The notes beneath the pieces are model-generated. The model searched no databases, had not been told where the DNA came from, and was given only the letters and a program-made list of their open reading frames with translations. A DNA stretch of 35,035 nucleotides from Nemertoderma westbladi (Eukaryota > Xenacoelomorpha > Nemertodermatida > Nemertodermatidae), in assembly GCA_032718475.1 (NCBI GenBank), contig JAUCBJ010005531.1, positions 1 to 35,035 of the forward strand. The letters run 5' to 3'. Positions 24,501 through 30,105 of the stretch are shown here, in pieces. The position numbers were made by a program, and so were the translations under genes. Position 1 is the stretch's first letter; each line of letters begins with the position of its first letter.

Positions 24501-27417
24501 TTCTCATATTCTTTAATTTTTAGTAAGTTTATTTCTATTTAATTTTTAGGGTACCCATATATAACGATACTCTTTTATAGATAAGTACTTCATAGGATTA
24601 AGGCTGGAGTGCAGATTTATAGGCAATCACTACTAGTAGTATACTGTAACTGTATAAACTTCTCCTGACTCTAGAAGCTTGAATTCATGAATGGATTTGT
24701 CTTTTAGTTTCTGGATGCGCTTAGGTGATCACTAGTGTTGTCAATACAGGGATTTTTGATTTCTGTGAAAGGAATCGACTTCCTTTGTGAAGACTCACAA
24801 AATAGATTTTGCTTAACCTTGGTATTTTTAATAGTGTCGAGTTCCATGAAGGGACATGCTCTATTTGATATCATGGAAGCTGGAAGTTGGTAAATTATAA
24901 GCCACTACAAATTATTTGAATTTATAGAGTGCAAATTTTAAGTAGGATTGTTTCGTTATGTATCTTTGTTTGTACCATGTTATTGTTGTTAACTGTGGGA
25001 GGCCACATCAATTCGTTAACCAGTTCTATGATTATTCTATCCTGTGTAAATAAATTATAAGCCCCAAGAATACTATAAACTTTGTTGTACTACTTCGGGT
25101 TGGGGAGAAGGATAATCATTCATGGACTGCGTAAGCAAATGACCTGCCTCCAAATTATGGCGGAAATTCCCATGGTATAGCAATGGTGGGGGATTGTTTC
25201 TACTCCAATGTTGGGGTTTTCTGTTAAATCCTTCTATCCATGAAATATATAGTAGCTTTGATTTAGCAACCAAGTCAAGTAGTAGTGAAGAGCCGAGACA
25301 AGGCTCGTGAGAAAGCTTTGCCAATAAGGATTATCAACCATGCGGAAAGGAACATCCTGTTACATAAATGGCTTGGCATAGCTATTCTTGCAGGCCCTGC
25401 AACTTTTCCTTGTCCATTCGGCATATAAAGGAGTCCATTGAACTGGCTGGAGGGGTAACGCTAGACTGGGGTCGATCACAGAAGGAAGAGGTGGGAGATA
25501 TCATTGATTCATCATCTCTCTCTACAGACTCACTATGTTCGTGGTCTGGGATAGTGAGTACTGGAGAGAAGGCTGGCTGTGAAGTAATCCGCCGCTCTGC
25601 ATTCAAAATTATCTTGGACTGAGGAGTAGCTTTCTGACATGATTTCAGAATGTGCTCAAGGAGGCGCGTTGTACCAGTAGCTGTTGTCCAGGCACAGAAG
25701 ATACACGATTTCTTTTTATCAGGTAGCTCATGGAAGTAGTTTGCTACACCGGACTTATTACGTCCACAAGCTTCCTTGGGCATTATGTTGCGAGTTTGTA
25801 TACTACTATTGCCAAAGTAACAATGTAAAAATCCAAAATAAATAGGTGAAAGTAAGGCAATTTTAAGAAAACAAATTAATTGGCCTTCAAAAATTACAGA
25901 ATAAATGATACATTTATTATAGGAAGGGATCTAGGGGTCTTAACCTCGAATGATAAGTTTATTTTACCGAAAATAACTTATCTTTTATTGGCGCAATTGT
26001 AGGACTAATCCCATCACATGCGTACTTTTAAACCGGGTAGTGTACAAATTTAGGAATCACGTAATTTTTCTTGAAATTAATATCTCATATCTCTCCAACT
26101 TCTAGAACTAACAGGTGATATATCGTATATCACTCCTAAAACTAACATGTGATATATCGTATATCACTCCTAGAACTAACAGGTGATATATCGTACTATA
26201 TATCACTCCTAGAACTAACAGGTAATATATCGTATATCACTCCTAGAACTAACAGGTGATATATCGTATAGAACTAACAGGTGATATTCTACTGTATATC
26301 ACTCCTAGAACTAACAGGTGATATATCGTATATCACTCCTAGAACTAACAGGTGATATATCGTACTGTATATCACTCCTAGAACTAACAGGTGATATATT
26401 GTACTGTATATCACTCCTAGAACTAACAGGTGATATATCGTACTGTACAGTATATCACTCCTTGAACGAACAGGTGATATATCGTATATCACTCCTAGAA
26501 CTAACAGGAGATATATTGTACTGTATATCACTCCTAGAACTAACAGGTGATATATCGTACTGTATATCACTCCTAGAACTAATAGGTGATATATCGTATA
26601 TCACTCCTAGAACTAACAGGCTGACAGGTGATATATCGTATATCACTCCTAGAACTAACAGGCTGACAGGTGATATATCGTATATCACTCCTAGAACTAA
26701 CAGCTCCTAGAATTAACAGGTGATATGCTACTGTATGTGTATTATTTATTTTAAACTTCTCACGGCCAATCATGAAATTTACATTCAATTTTTTCTACAT
26801 ATTAAACTCAAACCAAAATACAATCTAAAGGATAGAAAGTGCCAAGGATAAAAGGTAAATATTAACTCTTTTTCCATTAACGATTATTATTTATTCTAAA
26901 TGGAACAATAATGACAAATAAACATTTTATTTATGTTTTAGTTTGCATTGAATTACCTGACACAAATATATACTGTGCAGTATGGGCAGCGAGTGGTAAG
27001 TAACTACAGTAACTAACTAAAACTTTAAAAACTCTATAAATATAATTATTTAACTAGAATGGCTATAAGTCGTCGTCCAAGAAAAAACAAAAGCAAAATA
27101 TAGATTAATTATTTATCTCGTATTCTATAACTAATATTAAAAATAATATTAGTAAACTTCCTTTTATCTATTATTATCAATTAATTAGTATTATTTATTT
27201 ATTTTACTTAGCAACTTTTAAACTATATATTTATTTTATCATGCTTCTCATGGAGTATTAAAAGTTATATTAACATTAAGAATATTCTTTATTTTAAGAA
27301 TATTAAAATTAAATATTAAAATATTAAAAGTATTCTTCATTTACAGGCGAGTGCCAAGCCAACCCCGGCTATATGTACTGGAACTGTCAGACATCCTGTA
27401 ACAAGTGTAACAACTAG
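3376..27417 (+). CDS. Spliced gene for a multi-ShKT-domain protein (5' end not seen)
   Basis: Eight exons form one open message: 3376-3504, 3783-3911, 13366-13497, 13887-13907, 14174-14302, 22133-22396, 26942-26995 and 27347-27417. Every junction is phase 1 with GT donors and AG acceptors, so exons can be gained or lost without changing frame. The product has seven ShKT domains (six cysteines each, with a W-A-A-x-G-E-C core, an N-P-x-Y-M turn and a C-Q-T-S-C end) joined by short linkers, and nothing else visible. The ShKT fold was named after a sea-anemone potassium-channel toxin, but in animals it is widespread in secreted enzymes and matrix proteins. Nothing here points to a toxin, and function cannot be read from these domains alone. 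No start codon or signal peptide is visible, so the gene begins further upstream. About 0.9 kb of coding sequence is spread over 24 kb. Confidence 0.85.
3783..3911 (+). CDS. ShKT exon 2
   Basis: A 129-bp phase 1-1 exon after acceptor TTATAG, with donor GGTAAGT. It encodes one ShKT domain: CTELPDD, NCAGWAAIGEC, NAGYMHVHC, QTSCDYC, linker QDGGG. It lies 278 bp after the previous exon. The usual NP before GYM is NA here, a mild change that leaves all six cysteines. Confidence 0.88.
3912..6753. other. First part of a 9.5-kb intron
   Basis: Intronic DNA with low-complexity patches: three to four copies of a TTACATTTTTTTC-like motif at about 4045-4090 and a C-tract at about 4310-4321. It also holds a decayed coding tract on the minus strand, listed separately. 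About 5940-6750 is AT-rich and holds nothing I recognise. Confidence 0.6.
4390..5830 (-). pseudogene. Decayed minus-strand coding tract, family not recognised
   Basis: Several open stretches on the minus strand look protein-like rather than random but are separated by stops and frame changes. The best are 5684-5826 (contains TEVHILDPLNDDTQFYLSV and ICDVLDNYP, and begins after an AG that could be a splice acceptor), about 5262-5405 (contains SGIEQYQIQD and KQQNPCGCDTF), 4809-5054 (an 81-residue Lys/Glu/Thr-rich piece beginning MSYRPIVEEFGM), and about 4393-4640 (contains ENKWDIKTKSS and STTAEIVVDIIK). They share strand and order, so they may be remains of one gene or mobile element. I do not recognise the family. 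Chance open frames in AT-rich DNA remain possible. Confidence 0.3.
6754..13231. repeat. Large 34-bp satellite array, about 190 copies
   Basis: Nearly 6.5 kb of head-to-tail copies of a 34-bp unit (GTAGGCCTAC, then AGTACATAAG, then TATATACAACAGTA). The unit contains the palindromes GTAGGCCTAC, GTATATAC and GTAC. Copies differ at a few fixed sites: CAGTAG or CATTAG, CTACAG or CTACAT, GGCCTAC, GGTCTAC or GGCGGAC, one extra A (TACAAAC), and a 5-bp duplication (CAGTACAGTACAT). These variants form higher-order patterns. The array starts and stops abruptly and lies wholly within the intron between ShKT exons 2 and 3. It codes for nothing. Confidence 0.98.
13366..13497 (+). CDS. ShKT exon 3
   Basis: A 132-bp phase 1-1 exon after ATCACAG, with donor CGTAAGT. 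It encodes one ShKT domain: CVEDIDRNEHC, PGWAAANEC, NPSYMYNYC, QTSCDYC, linker SDGPG. Asn replaces the common Gly before the third cysteine region. The exon lies only 135 bp beyond the end of the satellite, which makes up two thirds of the preceding intron. Confidence 0.88.
13887..13907 (+). CDS. 21-nt phase-1 microexon
   Basis: CAG at 13884-13886 is a good acceptor after a T-rich tract, and GGTAAGT at 13907-13913 is an ideal donor. The 21 nt between them keep the phase-1 frame and encode NNCAEI plus two split codons. The piece resembles part of the first half of an ShKT domain (compare SNCAGWAAIG in exon 2), and its donor sits at the same place in the domain as the donor of the split exon at 26942-26995. 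It could be a shrunken half-domain exon, possibly spliced in optionally. It adds a single unpaired cysteine. There is no transcript evidence. Confidence 0.55.
14174..14302 (+). CDS. ShKT exon 4
   Basis: A 129-bp phase 1-1 exon after TATTAG, with donor GGTTAGC, the weakest donor in the gene. It encodes one ShKT domain: CFEEQDMDFHC, PGWAADGEC, NPSYMYENC, QTSCNKC, linker NDGTG. The frame is correct whether it is joined to the microexon or directly to exon 3. Confidence 0.87.
14303..14589. other. Intron start before the nested elements
   Basis: AT-rich intronic DNA with one TAGGCCTACAAC motif near 14503. Composition becomes more GC-rich from about 14590, where LINE-derived sequence probably begins. 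Confidence 0.5.
14590..15673 (+). mobile_element. LINE 5' region, left half (split by gypsy)
   Basis: This stretch is richer in GC than the introns. Its last codons (reading ASVNILT, then HGPPMPQ) run in frame, across the gypsy insertion, into the endonuclease piece at 21285-21524. That places it as the 5' part and start of ORF2 of a LINE on the plus strand. The left boundary at 14590 is a guess from the composition change. Open frames on both strands between 14600 and 15220 match nothing I know. The AT-rich block at about 15220-15420 might be a further insertion. Confidence 0.5.
15669..15673. repeat. Target-site duplication of the gypsy element, left copy
   Basis: GTGAG lies directly before the TGT that starts the LTR and is repeated directly after the other LTR at 21280-21284. 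A 5-bp duplication is normal for Ty3/gypsy integration. Confidence 0.9.
15674..16457 (-). repeat. 3' LTR, split by a 500-bp LINE insertion
   Basis: The pieces 15674-15816 and 16329-16457 together give 272 bp, exactly the length of the other LTR, and align with it throughout. The AGTCATGATTAC sequence present once in the intact LTR occurs on both sides of the insertion. Confidence 0.95.
15817..16316 (-). mobile_element. 5'-truncated LINE 3' end inserted in the LTR
   Basis: A 500-bp insertion between 12-bp direct repeats AGTCATGATTAC (15805-15816 and 16317-16328). On the minus strand it has an open frame (15855-16211) with the typical tail of a LINE ORF2: NRLRFAGHCFRREDQPV, LVLWQPHG, ILKDTGL and ELWRCNFV. 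The 3' end runs into a short TAGTAGTA tail. Truncation at the 5' end and the target duplication are usual for target-primed reverse transcription. The tail resembles that of the LINE at 28381-29499, so they are probably one family. Confidence 0.88.
16458..16467 (-). promoter_or_regulatory. Polypurine tract of the gypsy element
   Basis: On the minus strand AGAAGGGGGG lies directly before the TGT start of the 3' LTR. This is where plus-strand DNA synthesis is primed in LTR elements. Confidence 0.85.
16501..16716 (-). pseudogene. C-terminal tail of gypsy Pol
   Basis: An open frame containing MYRRNRRFLRP followed by a Pro/Thr/Gln-rich stretch and ending just before the polypurine tract. A basic YRRNRRFLRP-type segment followed by a variable tail is usual after the integrase of this group. 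The frame between here and the integrase core (about 16720-16910) is interrupted. Confidence 0.6.
16910..17587 (-). pseudogene. Integrase of the gypsy element, broken
   Basis: The zinc-binding part is recognisable (ASHQGV near 17560-17580 in another frame, then FWPNIGEDIRHMVDSCGLC at the start of 17228-17587). The core follows with SADLFDV (first catalytic Asp) and SGWPCVMEW. After a stop at 17228 it continues with RTDCGPQF (second Asp). After another stop at 17151 comes NGHAKAAVKAMK, where the expected catalytic Glu is Lys (17108-17110). The end has WRNTPKSTGLSPVQIVFG, a conserved segment of this family. The enzyme cannot be active as encoded. Confidence 0.9.
17588..17931 (-). pseudogene. 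Pol linker between RNase H and integrase, broken
   Basis: HCIPDALSHAPVADP follows the stop at 17932, in the place where this family has a conserved D-A-L-S segment after RNase H. The open frame 17698-17910 then loses frame, and coding resumes in another frame with FPIKPRAALLPYW and ALVLYDNRLVVP, leading into the integrase zinc-binding region. Confidence 0.8.
17935..18258 (-). pseudogene. RNase H domain of gypsy Pol
   Basis: Contains LVQCGSRFISETEGRYAMVD, then LELLAVTWALRKC and FEIVTDHRPLVSIL, which carry the conserved Glu and Asp of retroelement RNase H. It lies downstream of the reverse transcriptase in a different frame: a one-base change near 18259 separates them. It ends at a stop at 17932-17934. 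Confidence 0.9.
18260..19349 (-). pseudogene. Reverse transcriptase of gypsy Pol
   Basis: The fingers and palm are clear: PTEWCHPLVVVPKKRGGVR, FFSTLDAVDGYWQLPLE, TTFATPWGRFKHVRAPMGL, then, after a stop at 18747-18749 in the same frame, IVDDILAFS with the catalytic Asp pair. The connection has GKFAFAQERMEFAGFYIS and the thumb has LRSFLSMVEQL. The frame is shared with the protease upstream, apart from the stop at 19350. Without that stop and the one at 18747 the domain would be of normal length. Confidence 0.93.
19350..19796 (-). pseudogene. Aspartic protease of the gypsy element
   Basis: LPVLPDTGSDVNIMG holds the D-T-G-S active site of a retroviral-type protease, followed by the usual beta-rich sequence (SLPLTISFQNHSLSTSFLI). 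The piece opens with an ATG at 19794-19796 but is probably expressed from Gag by a frame change near 19800. It ends at a stop at 19350-19352, after which the same frame continues toward the reverse transcriptase. Confidence 0.9.
19797..20313 (-). pseudogene. Gag C-terminal part with two zinc knuckles
   Basis: The end of the capsid region (DLGAELCTHC, TVRFAAGLLC) is followed by nucleocapsid knuckles: CGNCGGTPHITRSDCPA, an unusual spacing, and CQNCQRRGHLQRMC, a standard C-X2-C-X4-H-X4-C. Such a pair is common in Mag-like gypsy elements. The frame differs from the first Gag piece because of a break near 20314. Confidence 0.88.
20310..20981 (-). pseudogene. Gag N-terminal part
   Basis: A 223-residue open frame starting 26 bp inside the 5' LTR. 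It has a Ser/Thr-rich start, a charged coiled-coil-like stretch (QHRRETEDYRRVAEEQRRED), and then capsid-like sequence with FRTWQHQWEFFVRQ and LDALQVYLRGQSNLALDYV. The position after the primer-binding site and the sequence type support Gag. It ends early at 20310 where the frame breaks. Confidence 0.85.
20992..21007 (-). promoter_or_regulatory. Primer-binding site of the gypsy element
   Basis: On the minus strand TGGTGCTGCGATT begins exactly where the 5' LTR ends. TGG is the complement of a tRNA 3' CCA. I cannot tell which tRNA it matches. Confidence 0.75.
21008..21279 (-). repeat. 5' LTR, intact 272 bp
   Basis: Begins TGTGGAGATCCC and ends GGATCATCACA on the minus strand, aligns with both pieces of the other LTR, and is followed by the duplicated GTGAG at 21280-21284. 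Confidence 0.95.
21280..21540 (+). pseudogene. LINE ORF2 endonuclease fragment, right half
   Basis: Reads ELTALADKLSLSAVGIQEHR, then DMGDSWRLALASADDSGNGR and SPTAYASL-like sequence (here IPTAYASLDKI). This is the start of the apurinic-like endonuclease of LINE ORF2, including the Q-E-H-R segment with the catalytic Glu. The frame runs on from 15673 through the duplicated target site. It stops at 21522-21524 and LINE sequence fades out by about 21540, so the reverse transcriptase part is missing here. Confidence 0.75.
21635..22132. repeat. 50-bp minisatellite built from an intron-exon junction
   Basis: Eight units: 21635-21684, 21685-21734, 21735-21784, 21785-21842, 21843-21891, 21892-21941, 21942-22082 and 22083-22132, with a ninth degraded piece before them. 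Most are 49 or 50 bp. Each starts with TTTGTAGTCTCCATCCCGAT, continues ATGGATGCTAACTGTGCTGA, and ends TTTCCTTTAG. That end is a 3' splice site and CTAAC is a plausible branch point. The start matches the start of the ShKT exon at 22133 (TTTGTGCTTACC, then GACCCGATATGAATGATAAC), which follows the last unit without a gap. Unit 21942-22082 has an inserted CTCCAGC-rich stretch and its AG is GG. Confidence 0.92.
22133..22396 (+). CDS. ShKT exon 5 with two domains
   Basis: A 264-bp phase 1-1 exon after TTTTAG, with donor GGTGAGA. It encodes two ShKT domains with no intron between. The first has CEGWAAAGEC, NPRYMYNYC and QDSCNYC. A short linker (DCDNQGTCIEQPDIG) leads to the second: ICDGLAAAGEC, NPSYMYQHC, QTACNKC, linker NDGTG. 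The Trp that all other copies have in the core is Leu in the second domain. Every other domain has its own exon or is split, so an intron was probably lost here. The 5' edge of this exon is the parent sequence of the minisatellite before it. Confidence 0.88.
22397..22779. other. Intron, AT-rich with (CTAT)n
   Basis: Non-coding. A short (CTAT)n run lies at about 22648-22667, directly followed by AAGGCCTACAGTAGGCCTAT, two more copies of the AGGCCT palindrome. Confidence 0.6.
22784..23410 (-). pseudogene. hAT transposase C-terminal dimerisation region
   Basis: LSIVPSSASVEQMNSRQLL resembles the conserved hAT C-terminal motif in which a Ser-rich turn is followed by E-R-x-F-S. It is spread over more than one frame. 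A very acidic end (22784-23023, EEDVESEDCVEIDEDDGED) in another frame may be the original tail. Confidence 0.6.
23422..24148 (-). pseudogene. hAT transposase core
   Basis: Two overlapping open frames form one core. 23741-24148 has MICDPMPMFLASTSPTEHHT, then AVVTDNAKNMKGACVKVE (Asp in the position of the second catalytic residue) and VVTLGCACHGLNLLLEDF (the conserved C-x-x-H before the RNase-H-like helix). 23422-23748 continues with NCAALELLAVNHDVSDDVK, DIFWSQVKTVSDVFRVITQW and MLRELENVF. A short frame change near 23745 separates them. Confidence 0.82.
24173..24382 (-). pseudogene. hAT transposase, start of catalytic region
   Basis: Reads LPSSYSVADTFLGNEVAKDV, then AKVETMIKGRLEAV and LTLVSDVSDQYS. 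Related transposases have an L-x-S-D-G-W segment here holding the first catalytic Asp; in this copy the Gly-Trp is lost and a stop follows. Confidence 0.7.
24400..25070. other. Non-coding block within the hAT remnant
   Basis: AT-rich sequence with no transposase similarity, lying between two transposase pieces. CACTAGTGTTGTCAATACAG at about 24731-24750 resembles the kind of end found on small hAT derivatives, but I saw no inverted partner. Confidence 0.35.
25382..25783 (-). pseudogene. BED-type zinc finger, N terminus of hAT transposase
   Basis: A 133-residue frame starting MPKEACGRNKSGVANYFHEL. The finger is CIFCAWTTATGTTRLLEHIL followed by KSC, that is C-X2-C, then H and C with spacing close to BED fingers of hAT transposases, which bind transposon ends. 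A Ser/Pro-rich linker follows. The next sequence downstream (AIYVTGCSF, then FRMVDNPYWQ in another frame) continues the transposase but is broken. Confidence 0.8.
25791..26100. other. Intron between hAT remnant and minisatellite
   Basis: AT-rich and non-coding; I see nothing recognisable. Confidence 0.5.
26101..26732. repeat. 34-37-bp minisatellite, about 17 copies
   Basis: The unit is CTCCTAGAACTAACAGGTGA followed by TATATCGTATATCA. Many copies have an extra ACTGT or CTG (CGTACTGTATATC), and three late copies insert CTGACAGG or similar. GATATATCGTATATC is nearly self-complementary. Because stops are rare in the unit, long open frames appear on both strands (for example 26318-26710 plus), but these are repeat artefacts and not genes. 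Confidence 0.95.
26942..26995 (+). CDS. ShKT exon 6, first third of the last domain
   Basis: A 54-bp phase 1-1 exon after GTTTTAG, with donor GGTAAGT. It encodes CIELPDTNIYCAVWAASG, holding the first two cysteines and the core Trp of the seventh domain. The domain is completed by the next exon after a 351-bp intron. Its donor sits just before the G-E-C motif, the same place where the 21-nt microexon ends. Confidence 0.85.
27347..27417 (+). CDS. ShKT exon 7, end of the last domain and stop
   Basis: Follows acceptor TTACAG. The split Gly codon is completed and reads GECQANPGYMYWNCQTSC, then NKCNN and a TAG stop at 27415-27417. It supplies the last four cysteines of the seventh ShKT domain, and the protein ends two residues after the final cysteine. 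Confidence 0.88.
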
Positions 27418-27498
27418 AAGAATACAAACAAACTTATATACTGTATGTAAAATATTTAAATTAAATATTGTTTATGGCGGGATATATTTACTGACTTT

Positions 27499-27504
27499 AA
27501 TAAA
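27499..27504 (+). terminator. Polyadenylation signal, first candidate
   Basis: AATAAA lies 82 bp after the ShKT stop codon, in AT-rich 3' untranslated sequence. Confidence 0.5.
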
Positions 27505-27544
27505 TATTATTGTGTGGTGGGATATAACATTATACTACAGTATA

Positions 27545-27550
27545 AATAAA
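27545..27550 (+). terminator. Polyadenylation signal, second candidate
   Basis: AATAAA lies 128 bp after the stop codon. A GT-rich stretch (TTTGGTGAG) follows within 20 bp, which favours this one slightly. Confidence 0.5.
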
Positions 27551-28380
27551 TATTATTGTATTTGGTGAGTTCAGGATACTTTTATGAAACTCATATGTTT
27601 GAACATGTTGATAACGTTATCATTAACAGCTTAAATATACTCTGAAGTGTTTGTTATCTTTTGTTTTGAATGAAAAAATGATTATTGGTTCGATCTGTAC
27701 CACATTCAACTCCAACGCTGTTGTTATATGATGTGTCAAAATGGAAAACCTATGGGAGGGGGGTAGCACCCCCAAATTGGACCTCACATTTTGGTGTCTC
27801 GGGACCCTAAAATTGGGAGAAAATTATTTTTTTGTCTACTAAACATAGTCCGGGTTGTTTAAGAATAGCCACACCAAATATATTTAAAATTGGCCCCAAA
27901 TTGGCACTGAAATTGTAAAAATTTGCGCCAAATGCTATTTCTCCTCCAATATAATTATCTTGGAATTTGTCGAAATTTAAAATATAAGCTGGGAAGAAAC
28001 TTGCATTTCAGTTAAAAATAGCTGAGACATAGCCTTTTTCATGCGAAGGCCGCCCCACGAACGCGTTTGTACAGTATATCCCCAAAACAAACTGAATATC
28101 ACATTTTACGACTTTTCCTACTGTAACAGTATTTTATCTTCGTAATAGTGACAGCGGTTTTTAAGCGGTTCCGCCCCGGCGAATTAATATCTTGTACAAA
28201 ATCAATAGGTTACAGTCTTAATTTTTGATTGTAATCAGAGTTGTTACATATTTGTCCAACGGATGGTTAAGTTTGCTCAATGGGTTCCGTAGATACTGTA
28301 GGTGTTCAGTTACTTGCGCTACGCAGAGAACGCAGGTTGAAGCTACGCAGGTTGAAGAAATTTAGTAAAAGGGCATTTAC
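27551..28380. other. Intergenic DNA, nothing recognised
   Basis: Downstream of the ShKT gene I see no coding frame. A short duplication of a GCTACGCAGGTTGAAG-like sequence occurs at about 28317-28357, just before LINE-derived sequence. Confidence 0.5.
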
Positions 28381-29499
28381 GCAGTTCTGATATTTGTGGA
28401 GTTTAAGAAAGCAATCGACTCCATCCATAGAGGTAAAATGCTGGAAACCTATGAGCTTATGGAATACCAGAGGTAATTGTGGCTGCCATTGGATAGTTAT
28501 ATTGTGACACAGAACCTAAGGTACTCTCACTAGTTGGTGAAACTGATTTCTTCTCAATCCCGGCTAACGTACTGCAAAGCGATACACATTGGCTCCTTTA
28601 TGACTCATAATTTATTGTATTGGATTACGCAACGAGGACGGCCACAAAGGGACATCTGGTATTCACATTACAAGAACGCAGAAATGGCAGATATCCGGTA
28701 ACTACAGGCACCGAGAACCGCAGAAAAGACATTAAAGATAGGAAATCAAAGGCTTGGGTAGCTCTATCAAAAATGTATACCATCTGTAAATCAGATCTCT
28801 CCAGGCATCTGAAGACAAGTGGAAAGTGTATTTTTATACGGGGGTGAGACCTGGACACTGACTAAATCAATTGAACAACGAATTGATGGTTGCTACACAA
28901 GACTACTAAGGGCAGCCCTAAACATCAGCTGGAGACAACACATGACAAACGCCTAGCTTTATGGTACAATACCACCTGTATCAACCACCTTCCGTGAACG
29001 CAGATTAAGATTCAGTGGGCACTGCTGGCGAAGTAAAGACGAGGTCATACCAGATCTACTTCTCTGGCAACCAACACATGGAAAGCGTAGTCGTGGACGA
29101 CCGGCCATAACATTATATAGATCAACTTGAAAGGGATACTGAACTTGGGAGAAACGAAATTGCGACAACTATGGAGAATCGGGAAGCCTGGAAGGATCTC
29201 ATTTCCACTGTCCGAGTTCGCTCGACCTAGTAGTAGTTGGAGAATCGGGAAGCCTGGAAGGATCTCATTTCCACTGTCCGAGTTCGCTCGACCTAGTAGT
29301 AGTTGGAGAATCGGGAAGCCTGGAAGGATCTCATTTCCACTGTCCGAGTTCGCTCGACCTAGTAGTAGTTGGAGAATCGGGAAGCCTGGAAGGATCTCAT
29401 TTCCACTGTCCGTGTTCGCTCGACCTAGTAGTAGTAGTTGGAGAATCGGGAAGCCTGGAAGGATCTCATTTCCACTGTCCGAGCTCGCTTGACCTGGTT
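28381..29499 (+). mobile_element. Decayed LINE with reverse transcriptase remnants
   Basis: In changing frames it reads AVLIFVEFKKAIDSIHRGKM (motif A, with Glu where the catalytic Asp is expected), DYATRTATKGHLVFTLQERR (the region before the Y-A-D-D box), SKAWVALSKMYTICKSDLSR, GETWTLTKSIEQRIDGCYTR, LLRAALNISWRQHMTNA, and RERRLRFSGHCWRSKDEV followed by LLLWQPTHGKRSRGRPA. These are in LINE ORF2 order. The YADD box itself and its surroundings are missing between the second and third pieces. Plus strand, same tail type as the LINE inside the gypsy LTR. Confidence 0.85.
29173..29499 (+). repeat. Five tandem copies of the LINE 3' end (66-bp unit)
   Basis: Units start at 29173, 29239, 29305, 29371 and 29440. 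Each reads GGAGAATCGGGAAGCCTGGA through TCATTTCCACTGTCCG and GCTCGACCTAGTAGTAGTT. The unit consists of the last codons of LINE ORF2 (ENREAWKDLISTVRVRST) and the TAG-repeat tail. Units are 66 bp except the fourth, which has one extra AGT. The last unit has diverged most. Because 66 is a multiple of three, the array is open in several frames on both strands. Confidence 0.93.
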
Positions 29500-30105
29500 G
29501 AATATTATTAGTATTTGCTTGTAATAAATATTGTTTCATCTGTTTGACTTTAGTTCTGGTGTTGCTCTACTGGCCTGGCAGTTCAGTAACATATCAAAGG
29601 TTAAAAAAAAAAGGTGCCACATTCTGAACAATAACGTTCATATTTAAATATAGACCTGAAAAAAATATTTAATAAAAAGAGAATAAATATCCATTTCGAT
29701 TCGCTATATTTTAATGATTGCCACATAAAATCGAAAATTACAACCGAAGATTAAACAATAGAAACTTGAAGAAATATAAAAAATAAATAAGTTGCAAAAT
29801 AGAATAAAATAGTTTACCTAGTGAAATAAATTGCACCAAATCCAAACAGAATTACACACATTATAAAATATATTTTATCTGAAAAGTTACCATTTTCTCA
29901 CTTTTTGTAACATTATATCGACTTATAAGAGGTATGCTAAAATGTAATATTTTTTTATCATACAGTTGTTAAGAACAATATTTGAGTTGAATAAAAATGT
30001 ATGAATCACATTAAAATTCACATAAAAATATTAAAACTGATAATTATAATTCGGAAACATTCGGAAACCCGATAAGTTGAGACAATATAACAAAATTTCG
30101 TACAC

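Larger units (their letters stand above)
22780..25790 (-). mobile_element. Decayed hAT-type DNA transposon with BED finger
   Basis: The minus-strand pieces occur in the order of a hAT transposase: BED zinc finger (25382-25783), an N-terminal region (about 25260-25380), the start of the catalytic region (24173-24382, ending TLVSDVSDQYS), the core (23741-24148, with AVVTDNAKNM and GCACHGLNLL), a helical part (23422-23748) and the C-terminal dimerisation region (about 22784-23410, with LSIVPSSASVEQMNSR). Stops and frame changes lie between the pieces, and about 24400-25070 contains no transposase sequence and may be a later insertion. I could not find terminal inverted repeats or an 8-bp duplication, so both limits are approximate. 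Confidence 0.8.

Noticed and set aside
26318-26710. 130-residue open frame with repeats of the type ISLLELTGD
   Set aside because: It is the 34-37-bp minisatellite read through; long open frames occur on both strands and follow the DNA repeat.
3376-27417. Calling the gene a venom potassium-channel toxin
   Set aside because: The fold is shared with such toxins, but a seven-domain protein with short linkers and no visible propeptide or dibasic cleavage pattern gives no support for a toxin.
29045-29539. 164-residue minus-strand frame with five SDSGNEILPGFPILQLLL-type repeats
   Set aside because: Antisense of the amplified LINE 3' end. The 66-bp unit is open in several frames, and the sense strand is explained by LINE ORF2.
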